A DNA stretch of 50,757 nucleotides, from the NCBI GenBank assembly GCA_050251415.1, contig JBFWMT010000010.1, positions 1 through 50,757 of the forward strand, written 5' to 3'. The notes beneath the pieces are model-generated. The model was not told the DNA's origin and ran no database searches. It worked only from the letters and a program-made list of their open reading frames with translations. The translations under genes and the position numbers were made by a program. This document shows positions 26,190 to 34,857 of this stretch, one piece after another. Numbering within the stretch: position 1 is the stretch's first letter; the number at the start of each line of letters is the position of its first letter. Source of the stretch: UBA8514 sp050251415. Its GTDB lineage: Bacteria; Bacillota; Clostridia; Lachnospirales; Anaerotignaceae.

Positions 26190-26723
26190 CTAGTTTTTCA
26201 TGTGACAGCAGCTTCCATCGCAGCCCTCAAAGCCAATTTTTTTACTTCGTCTTTCCATTAGCACTGTGTTTCTCCACAGTCCAAACTTATCCTTACCTAT
26301 CATAAACCTGTATCCTACTTTTCTAAAACCACATTTTTCATGCAACTGAATACTTGCTTCATTTTCCTCCAATATAGTACCTTGCAATGTCCACAATCCA
26401 TTATTGTCTGCAATTTCAATTAACTTATTAAGTAAAGCAAATCCAATTCCCATATGCTTTTTGTTTTCATCAACATATACGCTAATCTCTACAACTCCGG
26501 CATATGCCTCCCGTTGAGAAACACGCATAAGTGCAGCAAATCCAACTACAATTCCATCAACCTTGGCAACAATTCTGCCAGTATTCATATGCGTTTCCTT
26601 CCAACTTTCCCATGTTGGGCATTTTGTTTCAAATGTAGCTAAATTAGTTTCTATTCCCTGGGAATATATACGCAGTACGTCATCTTTATCGCTGTCCATA
26701 ATTTTACTAATTACAATATCCAT
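26190..26723 (-). CDS. GNAT N-acetyltransferase, phosphinothricin-acetyltransferase-like
   Basis: A 177-residue GNAT enzyme with the acetyl-CoA loop near KKHMGIGFALL, and GTILEENEASIQLHEKCGF, typical of the Pat/Bar-like branch. The N-terminal ETNLATFET also fits that branch. The true substrate is unknown; many such proteins acetylate amino-acid analogues such as methionine sulfone. The C-terminus ends with an extra cysteine-rich GCDGSCCHMKN tail not usual in the family. A ribosome site (GGGGAGG) precedes the ATG. Confidence 0.85.
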   Translation of the reverse strand: MDIVISKIMDSDKDDVLRIYSQGIETNLATFETKCPTWESWKETHMNTGRIVAKVDGIVVGFAALMRVSQREAYAGVVEISVYVDENKKHMGIGFALLNKLIEIADNNGLWTLQGTILEENEASIQLHEKCGFRKVGYRFMIGKDKFGLWRNTVLMERRSKKIGFEGCDGSCCHMKN

Positions 26724-26868
26724 GTTACCTCCCCATTCCTTGTCAAATTATTTTTTTATAAACATAGCTTTTAGTTTTCTATTACTAAATACCATTATAG
26801 CAAACTGGTGCTACATTAAACAAGTAAAAATAATTTTGTTTTTATTAATTATGAAAGCTTTTTCATAT

Positions 26869-26920
26869 AAAAAACACCCTAAGCTGTGCAGTTCTACACT
26901 ACACAGAATAGGGTGTTTTT
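26869..26920. terminator. terminator of the polyamine operon
   Basis: AAACACCCTA pairs with TTAGGGTGTTT, plus an inner CTGTG/CACAG; T-runs lie on both sides. It lies 14 bp after the nspC stop. Confidence 0.9.
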
Positions 26921-26933
26921 AGTTGAATATAAT

Positions 26934-28064
26934 TTATGAAAGCCTACTTTTAAAATCATCATAGCCAAAGCTTTGAACAAGTCTTATAGAATTTTCTTTC
27001 CCAAAAATAGCTATAGAAGGAAGACCAACGCCATTGAAGGTATTGTTTTTCACCATTGAATAATGCGCCATGTCGCAAAAAACCAGCTTATCACCAACAT
27101 TCAACGGCTTATCAAAGGAATAATCGCCAATAATATCTCCAGCAAGACAAGTGTTTCCTCCTAGTCTGTAGGTAAAGGCTTTTTCTCCGGCTTCACCACT
27201 ACCCACAATGTAAGGACGGTATGGCATTTCCAAAACATCTGGCATATGACAAGCGGCTGAAGTATCCAAAATGGCAAGCTGTATGATGTTTTCAAATACA
27301 TCTAACACCGTACTTACCAAATAGCCTGTATTTAAAGCAACCGCTTCACCTGGTTCCAAATAAACTTGTACATTATATTTTTCCTTAAACCTATTAATTG
27401 CTTTAATAAGTGTTTCAACATCATAATCTTCACGGGTAATATGGTGACCGCCGCCAAAATTCACCCACTCCATTTGTGGCAAAAATTCACCGAACTTTTG
27501 TTCAAAAGCATTTAGGGTTTTTACCAAGTCATCTGAATTTTGCTCGCAAAGTGTATGAAAATGCAAACCACTAACACCATCAAGTGAACTTGAATCAAAA
27601 TTCTTCTTCGTAATTCCAAGGCGTGACCCTTCGCTACAAGGGTCGTAAAGAGCATGCTGGCCTGTTGAAAATTCAGGGTTTACCCTAAGCCCAATTTTTT
27701 TACCCTTATTAAGTGCTTTCTCCTTAAATTTGTTAAGCTGTGCAAAAGAATTGAATACAATATGCCCACAAATATCCGTAATTTCATCAAATTCACTATC
27801 TAGGTAGGCAGGGGAAAAAATATGATTTTCCTTCCCCATCTCCTCATACCCAAGGCGTGCTTCAAACAAACCGCTGGCTGTTGCACCATTTAAATATTGC
27901 CCAATTAAAGGGTAAAGAGCATGCATTGAAAATGCCTTCTGTGCAAGTAATATTTTACACCCAGTGCGGTCTATTACCTGTTTTAGTATTTCCAAATTCT
28001 TAATCAACAGATTTTCGTCCACAATATAGTATGGTGTTGGAATTTCGTGAATGTTAAAATCCAT
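26934..28064 (-). CDS. nspC: carboxynorspermidine/carboxyspermidine decarboxylase
   Basis: A 376-residue PLP enzyme of the alanine-racemase-fold decarboxylase group. It removes CO2 from carboxyspermidine or carboxynorspermidine to give spermidine or norspermidine. The PLP lysine is K43 in LLAQKAFS; HFHTLCEQNSDD, NFGGGHHIT and the PLP phosphate motif EPGEAVALN are present. It follows the partner dehydrogenase by 8 bp and ends the polyamine operon. As putrescine is made upstream, spermidine is the more likely product. Confidence 0.93.
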   Translation of the reverse strand: MDFNIHEIPTPYYIVDENLLIKNLEILKQVIDRTGCKILLAQKAFSMHALYPLIGQYLNGATASGLFEARLGYEEMGKENHIFSPAYLDSEFDEITDICGHIVFNSFAQLNKFKEKALNKGKKIGLRVNPEFSTGQHALYDPCSEGSRLGITKKNFDSSSLDGVSGLHFHTLCEQNSDDLVKTLNAFEQKFGEFLPQMEWVNFGGGHHITREDYDVETLIKAINRFKEKYNVQVYLEPGEAVALNTGYLVSTVLDVFENIIQLAILDTSAACHMPDVLEMPYRPYIVGSGEAGEKAFTYRLGGNTCLAGDIIGDYSFDKPLNVGDKLVFCDMAHYSMVKNNTFNGVGLPSIAIFGKENSIRLVQSFGYDDFKSRLS

Positions 28065-28072
28065 GTCTGCTC

Positions 28073-29272
28073 CTAGTCTACCAACTCTGGGTTAAAGCTT
28101 TCCTGCCAAGGCAAGCCCCACTTGTTAAGTGCATCCATAAATGGGTCTGGGTCAAATTCTTCAATATTGTGTACGCCAGCTTTGTTCCATGTACCGTTCA
28201 TTACAAGCATTGCACCAATCATTGCTGGCACACCTGTTGTATAGGAAATAGCCTGAGATTCCACCTCACGGTAGCATTCTTCATGGTCGCATACGTTGTA
28301 AATATAGTATAACTTCTCTTTGCCGTCTTTTTTGCCTGTGAAAATACAACCAATATTAGTTTTCCCTTTTGTACGTGGACCTAATGTAGACGGGTCAGGC
28401 AAAACTGCTTTTAAAAATTGAAGAGGAATAATCTGCTTTCCTTCAAACTCAATTGGTTCAATTGAAGTCATTCCTACATTTTCAAGGCATTTTAAATGTG
28501 TAATGTAGCTTTGCCCAAATGTCATGAAGAAACGAATACGCTTTATTCCCTTAATGTTAAGTGCAAGGGACTCTAACTCTTCGTGGTGGAGTAAGTACAT
28601 ATCTTTTTCGCCGATTTCTGGGAAGTTGTATACTCTTTTAATTTCCATTGGCTCTGTTTCTACCCACTCACCATTTTCCCAATAGCTTCCCTTTGCACTT
28701 ACTTCACGAATGTTTATTTCTGGGTTGAAGTTTGTTGCAAAAGGATATCCATGGTCTCCTGCATTAGCATCTAAGATATCGATGTAGTTAATTTCATCAA
28801 AGTGGTGTTTTTGCGCATATGCAGAAAATACACCTGTTACGCCTGGGTCAAATCCGCTTCCCAAAAGTGCTGTAATACCAGCTTTTTCAAATTTTTCACG
28901 GTATGCCCACTGCCATTTATACTCAAATTTTGCTTCATCTTTTGGCTCATAATTGGCAGTATCAATGTAATGTGTTTTAGTTGCAAGGCAAGCATCCATA
29001 ATTGTTAAATCCTGATATGGTAAAGCCAGATTTAAAACAACATCTGGTTTAAATTTTGTTATAAGGGCTACCAATTCTTCTACATTGTCAGCATCCACTT
29101 GTGCTGTATGAATTATAGTTTTTCCGCCATCTAACTTAGCTTTAAGTGCATCACATTTACTTTTAGTTCTGCTTGCAATCATAATTTCTTCAAAAACTTC
29201 GCTGTTTTGACAGCATTTGTGAATTGCAACACTTGCAACTCCTCCACAACCAATAATTAATGCTTTTCCCAT
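28073..29272 (-). CDS. carboxyspermidine/carboxynorspermidine dehydrogenase (saccharopine dehydrogenase family)
   Basis: A 399-residue NADP-dependent enzyme that joins aspartate beta-semialdehyde to putrescine (or diaminopropane) to give carboxyspermidine. The Rossmann loop is ALIIGCGGVASVA at the N-terminus. GSGFDPGVTGVF, and the adjacent nspC gene, separate it from lysine-pathway saccharopine dehydrogenases. The ATG at 29272 is chosen with GGAG 9 nt upstream; the frame is open further upstream without a ribosome site. A 113-bp gap separates it from speB, but no terminator lies there. Confidence 0.9.
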   Translation of the reverse strand: MGKALIIGCGGVASVAIHKCCQNSEVFEEIMIASRTKSKCDALKAKLDGGKTIIHTAQVDADNVEELVALITKFKPDVVLNLALPYQDLTIMDACLATKTHYIDTANYEPKDEAKFEYKWQWAYREKFEKAGITALLGSGFDPGVTGVFSAYAQKHHFDEINYIDILDANAGDHGYPFATNFNPEINIREVSAKGSYWENGEWVETEPMEIKRVYNFPEIGEKDMYLLHHEELESLALNIKGIKRIRFFMTFGQSYITHLKCLENVGMTSIEPIEFEGKQIIPLQFLKAVLPDPSTLGPRTKGKTNIGCIFTGKKDGKEKLYYIYNVCDHEECYREVESQAISYTTGVPAMIGAMLVMNGTWNKAGVHNIEEFDPDPFMDALNKWGLPWQESFNPELVD

Positions 29273-29385
29273 AATTAAATACTCCATTTCCGCCGCTTCG
29301 CATCGACACATAATATATTATAATTAACTCTTACCCTGCGAAGTAGAGATATGATAAGAATGTTTTTACATAATGTTAAGTAGTT

Positions 29386-30240
29386 CTAAAATAAATTTAT
29401 AGATAACAAGGTTTCCCTAAGCACCTTACAAGCTACAGCAGTAGAAGCTCCACTTTGGTCATAAATTGGTGACAATTCATTAATGTCACAGCCCACAATA
29501 TTAAGAGTACATACCTTTGAAATAGCATCTATCAGCTCCATGAAGGTTGCGCCACCAGCCTCTGGTGTTCCTGTTCCAGGAAATACAGATGGGTCTAGCA
29601 CATCAAGGTCTAAAGTAAAGTATATGGGTTTTCCCTTTAGCTTTTCCACTGTTTCTTGTAAGGTGTTAAAATTGAATTTATTCATGTAAGTATGCTCTTT
29701 TGCAAAAACAAACTCGCTTTTTTCACCTGAACGAATACCAAACTGAAAAATTTTGTCTTTGCCCACAAGGTCGTAACATCTTCGTATTACCGTTGCATGG
29801 GAATACTTTTCTTCTAAATAATCCTCCCTAAGGTCAGCATGTGCATCAAAATGAATGATATGCAAATCTTCATACTTTTCCTTAACTGCACGAACAGCTC
29901 CTAAAGTTACTAAATGCTCGCCGCCAATCATAAGTGGAAGTTTGCCGTCAGCTAAAATCTGACTAGTGTAGTCTTCAATTTGCTTTAAAACTTTTTGCGT
30001 ATTCCCAAATGGAAGCTCCAAATCTCCACCATCGAAAATATTCATGTCACAAAGGTCAGCATCCTTATATGGACTGTAGGTTTCCAATCCAAAGGATTCA
30101 CTTCGCATTACCTTGCTGGCAAAGCGTGTTCCTGGTCTATAGGAGGTAGTAGAATCAAATGGTGCACCGAAAATTACAATATCAGCTTCGTCGTATTCCT
30201 TATCACAGCCGATAAAGGTTTCAATATTTCTATTCAACAT
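29386..30240 (-). CDS. speB: agmatinase (ureohydrolase family)
   Basis: A 284-residue binuclear manganese ureohydrolase converting agmatine to putrescine and urea. The metal ligands are in GGEHLVTLGAV, IIHFDAHADLREDY and FTLDLDVLDPSVFPG. Its start overlaps the end of speE by 11 bp, and GGAG precedes the ATG. With the arginine decarboxylase in the same operon it completes the agmatine route to putrescine. Confidence 0.94.
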   Translation of the reverse strand: MLNRNIETFIGCDKEYDEADIVIFGAPFDSTTSYRPGTRFASKVMRSESFGLETYSPYKDADLCDMNIFDGGDLELPFGNTQKVLKQIEDYTSQILADGKLPLMIGGEHLVTLGAVRAVKEKYEDLHIIHFDAHADLREDYLEEKYSHATVIRRCYDLVGKDKIFQFGIRSGEKSEFVFAKEHTYMNKFNFNTLQETVEKLKGKPIYFTLDLDVLDPSVFPGTGTPEAGGATFMELIDAISKVCTLNIVGCDINELSPIYDQSGASTAVACKVLRETLLSINLF

Positions 30241-31081
30241 TTTTCAACATCTCCCATACGTAATTTGGTAATGCAAATGAACCCATATGCAATTTTGTGT
30301 TATAATATTGCGTATTAATTTTAAGTTCATTCCACTGTTGTTCATTTAAGTCTGCCAAAGGTTGATACTTCTTTGAAGCAAAACCAAACAACCAGTGTCC
30401 TGATGGATAAGTTGGAATATGTGCCTGATACACACGACTAATTGGGAAAGATTCCACAATACGTTTATGTGCCCTTAGCATTGCAGTTGCGTCATCTTTA
30501 TAAAATGGGCTTTCGTGCTGATTCACCATAATTCCATCTTCCCTTAAGGCTTTAAAGCAGTTTCCGTAGAATTCCTTTGAAAAAAGTCCCTCGCCAGGAC
30601 CAAATGGGTCTGTTGAATCGACAATAATCAAGTCATAAGCGTTTTCATACTTCCTAATAAATTTAAGCCCATCTTGAAAATACAGGGTTACTCGTTCGTC
30701 TTCAAAACCGCAGGCAGTTTTAGGAAGAAACTCCTTGCATACACGCACAACTTCTTCGTCAATTTCAACAATGTCGATGGTTTCTATACTGTTATATTTT
30801 GAAAGTTCCCTCGCCACACCGCCATCCCCAGCCCCAATAACCAAAATATTTTTAGCTTTTGGATGGACAGCCATAGGTGTATGCACAATCATTTCGTGGT
30901 AGATAAATTCGTCTTTTTCGGTCAGCATCATATATCCATCAAGGGTCAAAAATCTGCCGAACTCTTCAGATTCAAACACATCTATTGCTTGAAACTCACT
31001 TTCATGGCTATAAAGTTGCTTGTTCACCTTGATAGAAAATTTGACATTTTGGGTGTGAAACTCCGAGTACCATAAATCCAT
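30230..31081 (-). CDS. speE: spermidine synthase
   Basis: SpeE transfers aminopropyl from decarboxylated AdoMet to putrescine. The 283 residues show the family signature VIGAGDGGVARELSKY, the DGYMMLTEKDEFIYHEM active region and VDSTDPFGPGEGLFS. AGGAGG precedes the ATG; the gap from the upstream decarboxylase gene is 1 bp. Confidence 0.95.
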   Translation of the reverse strand: MDLWYSEFHTQNVKFSIKVNKQLYSHESEFQAIDVFESEEFGRFLTLDGYMMLTEKDEFIYHEMIVHTPMAVHPKAKNILVIGAGDGGVARELSKYNSIETIDIVEIDEEVVRVCKEFLPKTACGFEDERVTLYFQDGLKFIRKYENAYDLIIVDSTDPFGPGEGLFSKEFYGNCFKALREDGIMVNQHESPFYKDDATAMLRAHKRIVESFPISRVYQAHIPTYPSGHWLFGFASKKYQPLADLNEQQWNELKINTQYYNTKLHMGSFALPNYVWEMLKNVE

Positions 31082-31082
31082 T

Positions 31083-32543
31083 TTAGCAACCTCCTTTCAA
31101 AATATTAATTTTATTTGTATCTAAATCTTCTGTTCCTGTTAATAAACAGCCTTTTTCTTTTGCATACTTAATGTAAGCTATTATCTCTTGTGTAATTAGT
31201 TCACCTGGTGCAAGAATGGGAATTCCAGGCGGATAACACATTACAAATTCCGTACAAATTTTCCCAACACTGTCCTCTAGTGCTACTAATTGCTTTTCAG
31301 AATAAAAGGCCTCCTGCGGAGCAACCAGTACAGTTGGATTTATATATTCATGGTCCAGCATACCTGTCTTATCTTTTTGATATATGCGTTTAATCTCAGC
31401 TAAGGCACTAACCAGACGCTCCAAATTTTTTTGGCTGTCCCCGATGGAGATATATGCTAAGACATTTCCAATGTCACCAAACTCAATTTGTATATCATAC
31501 TCATCACGCAAAATATCGTATACCTCAATACCTGCCATACCAATACCTAAGGTATTAATTGAAAGCTTTGTTGCATCAAAATCATAAACAGTATCACCAT
31601 TGACCAACTCCTTGGAGTAAGCATAATAACCGCCTATACTATTAATTTCGTCCCTTGCGTACTTAGCCATTTCCGAAACCTGTTTAAAAGTATCCTCCCC
31701 ATCGAGTGCAAGTTTTTTCCTTGAAATATCAAGGCTGGAAAGCAAAAGGTAGGAACCGCTTGTGGTTTGGGTAAGGTTGATTATTTGGCGCACATAGTGT
31801 GGGTTTATGCTCTCTCCAACCAAAAGAATGGAGCTTTGCGTTAGTGAACCACCAGATTTATGCATGCTTACTGCCGCCAAATCTGCACCTGCCGCCATAG
31901 CTGAAATAGGCATGTCCTTTCCGAAATAAAAGTGTGTGCCGTGCGCCTCATCTGCCAACACCTTCATGCCATGGCTGTGTGCCAAATTGGTTATCCCTTT
32001 TATATCAGAGCAAATGCCATAGTAGGTTGGGTTGTTAACTAATACAGCTTTCGCATCTGGATTGCTTAAAATAGCTTCCTCAACTGCCTTTAATGACATT
32101 CCCAGGGAAATACCCAGACGTTGGTTCAGTTCTGGATTAACATAAACTGGCACCGCCCCACAAAGAATTAATGCGTTGATTACGCTCCTATGTACATTTC
32201 GTGGGAGAATAATTTTATCATTTTTTTTGCAAACGGACATTATCATCGCCTGCACCGCAGAGGTTGTACCGCTTACCATAAAGAAGGCATTCTTTGCACC
32301 AAAAGCCTCCGCTGCCAAGTCTTCTGCCTCTTTAATTACAGACACAGGATGGCACAAGTTGTCTAGTGGCTTCATGGAATTTACATCAAGGTTCAAACAT
32401 CTTTCACCTAAAAACTTTGTTAGCTCTTTATTCCCTTTCCCTCTCTTGTGCCCCGGAACATCAAAGGGAACAACTCTTGAAGAAATAAAATCATTTAAGG
32501 CATCCATAATAGGTGCACAATCTTGTGTTTTTAAAGTTTTCAA
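31083..32543 (-). CDS. speA: arginine/lysine/ornithine decarboxylase, fold type I (probable arginine decarboxylase)
   Basis: A 486-residue PLP decarboxylase of the Orn/Lys/Arg class I family without the N-terminal receiver-like wing, as in Gram-positive SpeA. DVPGHKRGKG (about 28-37), the PLP Lys229 in SMHKSGGSLTQSS, ADEAHGTHFYF and the C-terminal PPGIPILAPGE are clear. Agmatinase in the same operon makes arginine the most likely substrate. The start is a TTG (32541-32543) overlapping the speD stop codon, with AAGGA upstream; the N-terminal APIMDALNDF is conserved, which supports it. Confidence 0.88.
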   Translation of the reverse strand: MKTLKTQDCAPIMDALNDFISSRVVPFDVPGHKRGKGNKELTKFLGERCLNLDVNSMKPLDNLCHPVSVIKEAEDLAAEAFGAKNAFFMVSGTTSAVQAMIMSVCKKNDKIILPRNVHRSVINALILCGAVPVYVNPELNQRLGISLGMSLKAVEEAILSNPDAKAVLVNNPTYYGICSDIKGITNLAHSHGMKVLADEAHGTHFYFGKDMPISAMAAGADLAAVSMHKSGGSLTQSSILLVGESINPHYVRQIINLTQTTSGSYLLLSSLDISRKKLALDGEDTFKQVSEMAKYARDEINSIGGYYAYSKELVNGDTVYDFDATKLSINTLGIGMAGIEVYDILRDEYDIQIEFGDIGNVLAYISIGDSQKNLERLVSALAEIKRIYQKDKTGMLDHEYINPTVLVAPQEAFYSEKQLVALEDSVGKICTEFVMCYPPGIPILAPGELITQEIIAYIKYAKEKGCLLTGTEDLDTNKINILKGGC

Positions 32544-33325
32544 TCTTCATTTTCCTTCCTAGAGAATATATTGCTTCCGCTAAAAATTTCAATCATTTCC
32601 TCATGAATACTGCTGCTAATCTGTAACCTTGTTTTTGGCGGTAGCTCATACACATCTGTATTAAACAAATAATTTTGAAGCTCAATGTTTTTAATCAATA
32701 AATTTGTATGAAATATATTGGACTGATAAACATTGATGTCAATGGCATCGTACTTTCCCAGTGTTTCCTTGTTGATGTAGTCCTGAATAGAGGTAATATG
32801 ATGGTCAATAAAAAGCTTTTTGCCATTAATATCTCTCGTGAAGCCCCTCACCTTGTAATCAAGGGTTATAATATCCGAATCGAAGCTGCCAATAAGGTAG
32901 TCCAAAGTGCTAAGCGGTGTAATTTCTCCGCAGGTGGCAACATCAATGTCTACCCTAAATGTTGAAATTGCATTGTCTGGGTGAAATTCAGGATAAGTAT
33001 GAACAGTAACGTGACTTTTATCTAAATGAGCCACTACTGTATCACTATTTTGCATTGTAACCATAGATTTTTCTGCAATTAAAAATGTTACACTGGCCCC
33101 TTGCGGGTCATAGTCCTGCTTAGAAACATTAATTACCGTTGCACCTATCATCTCCGTTAGGTGGTATAAAATGTTAGTTAAACGCTCTGAATTATATTGC
33201 TCATCAATATATGCAATGTAATCCCGCTGTTCTCTTTCTGTTTTAGCATAGCAAACATCATAAATGTTAAAACTAAGTGATTTAGTTAGGTTATTAAATC
33301 CATATAATTTCAGTTTATTTTCCAT
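32540..33325 (-). CDS. speD: S-adenosylmethionine decarboxylase proenzyme
   Basis: A 261-residue pyruvoyl enzyme making decarboxylated AdoMet for SpeE. The self-cleavage site is Ser104 in LDKSHVTVHTYPE, which resembles the long E. coli-type SpeD and not the short 120-residue type. AAAGGTG precedes the ATG. It is the first gene of the operon and sits about 20 bp after a strong terminator that closes the upstream structured RNA. Confidence 0.93.
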   Translation of the reverse strand: MENKLKLYGFNNLTKSLSFNIYDVCYAKTEREQRDYIAYIDEQYNSERLTNILYHLTEMIGATVINVSKQDYDPQGASVTFLIAEKSMVTMQNSDTVVAHLDKSHVTVHTYPEFHPDNAISTFRVDIDVATCGEITPLSTLDYLIGSFDSDIITLDYKVRGFTRDINGKKLFIDHHITSIQDYINKETLGKYDAIDINVYQSNIFHTNLLIKNIELQNYLFNTDVYELPPKTRLQISSSIHEEMIEIFSGSNIFSRKENED

Positions 33326-33346
33326 AATTCACCTTTCTACTTAAAT

Positions 33347-33409
33347 TAATAAAAAACAAAAAATCCCAAGCAAATAAAGTGGTACACTACCACTTATCAC
33401 TTGAGATTT
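33347..33409 (-). terminator. strong terminator directly before speD
   Basis: AAATCTCAAG pairs with CTTGGGATTT (one G-U) around an inner AAGTGGTA/TACCACTT hairpin, followed by TTTTTTGTTTTTT on the minus strand. It ends about 22 bp before the speD ATG, so it either closes an independent RNA or works as an attenuator for the polyamine operon. Confidence 0.92.
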
Positions 33410-33692
33410 GTTACTTCAAAAAATGCGTTATTTATTTTCGACGCACGCCGCTTTTATTTATTCATTTAAGAAGGGTTAGAGTCTATATAGCAAGAATTAC
33501 TTTTACTACTCTTATTGATCGTTTCACAAGTGATATGGTTTTAAGTAACCAACTTATAAAATTTGAGCTTTTAACTCAATCAATAAGGCAACTAAAGTTG
33601 CCGATTCGGCATTTGACCTGGCTGTCCGTCCGGCCGATTGTATTTGCAAAAGCAAATATGATCAAAAATTCTTTCATACTTTAACTATCTGG
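33410..33692 (-). ncRNA. structured non-coding RNA or long 5' leader upstream of speD
   Basis: A near-consensus promoter starts a transcript at about 33692. I can pair: a closing stem AAGAATT/AATTCTT (33667-33673 with 33492-33498), hairpins ATTTGC-TTTT-GCAAAT (33642-33657) and GGCAAC-TTTA-GTTGCC (33587-33602), GCCG-ATT-CGGC next to it, and an 11-bp long-range helix CTTATTGATTG / CGATCAATAAG (33577-33587 with 33511-33521). The core about 33600-33635 is GC-rich (GGCCGGACGGACAGCC) in AT-rich surroundings, a mark of structured RNA. No good ORF fits; the 32-codon frame from 33675 has no ribosome site. I do not recognise the family; raiA and 6S-type RNAs are of similar size and should be compared. 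Confidence 0.65.
33417..33443 (-). terminator. possible first terminator of the structured RNA
   Basis: TGCGT and ACGCA close a short hairpin followed by TTTTTTG on the minus strand. The 5-bp stem is weak on its own, and the next hairpin 8 bp downstream is much stronger. Confidence 0.45.
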
Positions 33693-33698
33693 TTTCAT

Positions 33699-33727
33699 AT
33701 ACTAGCATACTGAAAAATAAATGTCAA
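33699..33727 (-). promoter_or_regulatory. near-consensus promoter of the structured RNA
   Basis: TTGACA (33722-33727) and TAGTAT (33699-33704, preceded by TGC) with exactly 17 bp between them on the minus strand. It is among the best promoters in the window, consistent with an abundant transcript. Confidence 0.85.
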
Positions 33728-33915
33728 CCCTAAAAAAATACAGTTATGCATTTACAGACCATCAAGTAATATCGATTGTATTTATTCTTTACGAATATCA
33801 GGCATATATGCAAAAAAATTTATAAATATCATCCATTATTTGCTAGTATTTTTTTATTAAAATTACTTCTATTTTTAGAATTTTAGGAAATCATCTTACC
33901 ATCTTCATTAAAGCT

Positions 33916-34722
33916 TCAAACTTCTTTAACTATAGTCCTTAAAAGGTCAATGAATTTTTCTTTCACACGCTGTGTAGTTTCTATAACCTCTACATGGTTA
34001 AGTGGCTGTTGGCTAACACCTGCCGCCAAATTTGTTATACAGCTTATTCCTAGCACTTTTATGCCGCAATGGTTGGCAGTAATTACCTCTGGAACTGTAC
34101 TCATACCAACTGCATCGCCTCCAAGTGCACGCACCATTCGTATTTCCGCTGGGGTTTCAAAGCTAGGCCCCGTCATAGCACAATATACTCCCTGCTTTAA
34201 CATTAGTCCTTGTTTTTTTCCAGCTTTCATGGCAATATCAATCATTTCTTTATCATATCCATTGCTCATATCTGGAAATCTTGTGCCAAAATCTTCTAAA
34301 TTTTCCCCAATAAGGGGATTTGTACCCATCATGTTTATATGGTCAGTTATAACCATCAAGTCTCCTGCGCTAAAGGCTTCGTTTACACCACCTGCGGCAT
34401 TGGTAACAATCAATTTTTCAACACCGAGCAATTTCATCAGCCTTATAGGAAAAGTAACACCCGTAAGCTTATATCCCTCATAAAAATGAAATCTTCCTTG
34501 CATGCAAATAAGTTTGTCTGTTACTACAAAACGCCCCTTGTGCCCAACCACCGTTGAAACAGGCAGGTTTGGAACATCTTTATAATCGTAATACTCCGCG
34601 TTTTCAAGATTATCACCAAAGTCTCCTAACCCAGACCCAAGAATAACACCAATCTTTGGCGCATACTTTGTTCTTTGTTTTATATAATCCGATGCCTGTA
34701 TAAGCCTTTCCATAATTTCCAC
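33916..34722 (-). CDS. purine-nucleoside phosphorylase
   Basis: A 268-residue trimeric-type purine-nucleoside phosphorylase that splits inosine/guanosine with phosphate. Signature GVILGSGLG, GHKGRF, MQGRFHFYEG, TNAAGGVN, ITDHINMMGTNPL and the Asn-containing TNLAAG are clear. Start: GTG at 34722 with GGAG 10 nt upstream; an earlier GTG (34731) overlaps the ribosome site and the ATG at 34713 is too far from it. No clear terminator follows before the RNA promoter. Confidence 0.93.
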   Translation of the reverse strand: MEIMERLIQASDYIKQRTKYAPKIGVILGSGLGDFGDNLENAEYYDYKDVPNLPVSTVVGHKGRFVVTDKLICMQGRFHFYEGYKLTGVTFPIRLMKLLGVEKLIVTNAAGGVNEAFSAGDLMVITDHINMMGTNPLIGENLEDFGTRFPDMSNGYDKEMIDIAMKAGKKQGLMLKQGVYCAMTGPSFETPAEIRMVRALGGDAVGMSTVPEVITANHCGIKVLGISCITNLAAGVSQQPLNHVEVIETTQRVKEKFIDLLRTIVKEV

Positions 34723-34785
34723 GTCAATCACTCTCCTTGTTCAATAATATTACCACTTTTTTACCAAAATAAAAAGATATACTAT

Positions 34786-34815
34786 TGTTATTTGTTTCCA
34801 GATTGTGATATAATA
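34786..34815 (+). promoter_or_regulatory. promoter of the DJ-1/PfpI gene
   Basis: TTGTTA (34786-34791) and TATAAT (34810-34815) spaced by 18 bp, about 40 bp before the ATG. A second TATAAT follows at about 34825. Confidence 0.6.
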
Positions 34816-34857
34816 AACTTGTATAATTTATACTAAAAATTTAAGGGGGAATTCAAA

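Noticed and set aside
33580..33675. 32-codon minus-strand frame in the speD leader as a leader peptide
   Set aside because: No ribosome site upstream of its ATG and no run of arginine, methionine or lysine codons that would suit attenuation; the same bases form RNA stems.
33379..33684. 101-codon plus-strand frame in the gap upstream of speD
   Set aside because: Arginine- and isoleucine-rich product with no family resemblance and no ribosome site, opposite a well-formed minus-strand RNA with promoter and terminators.
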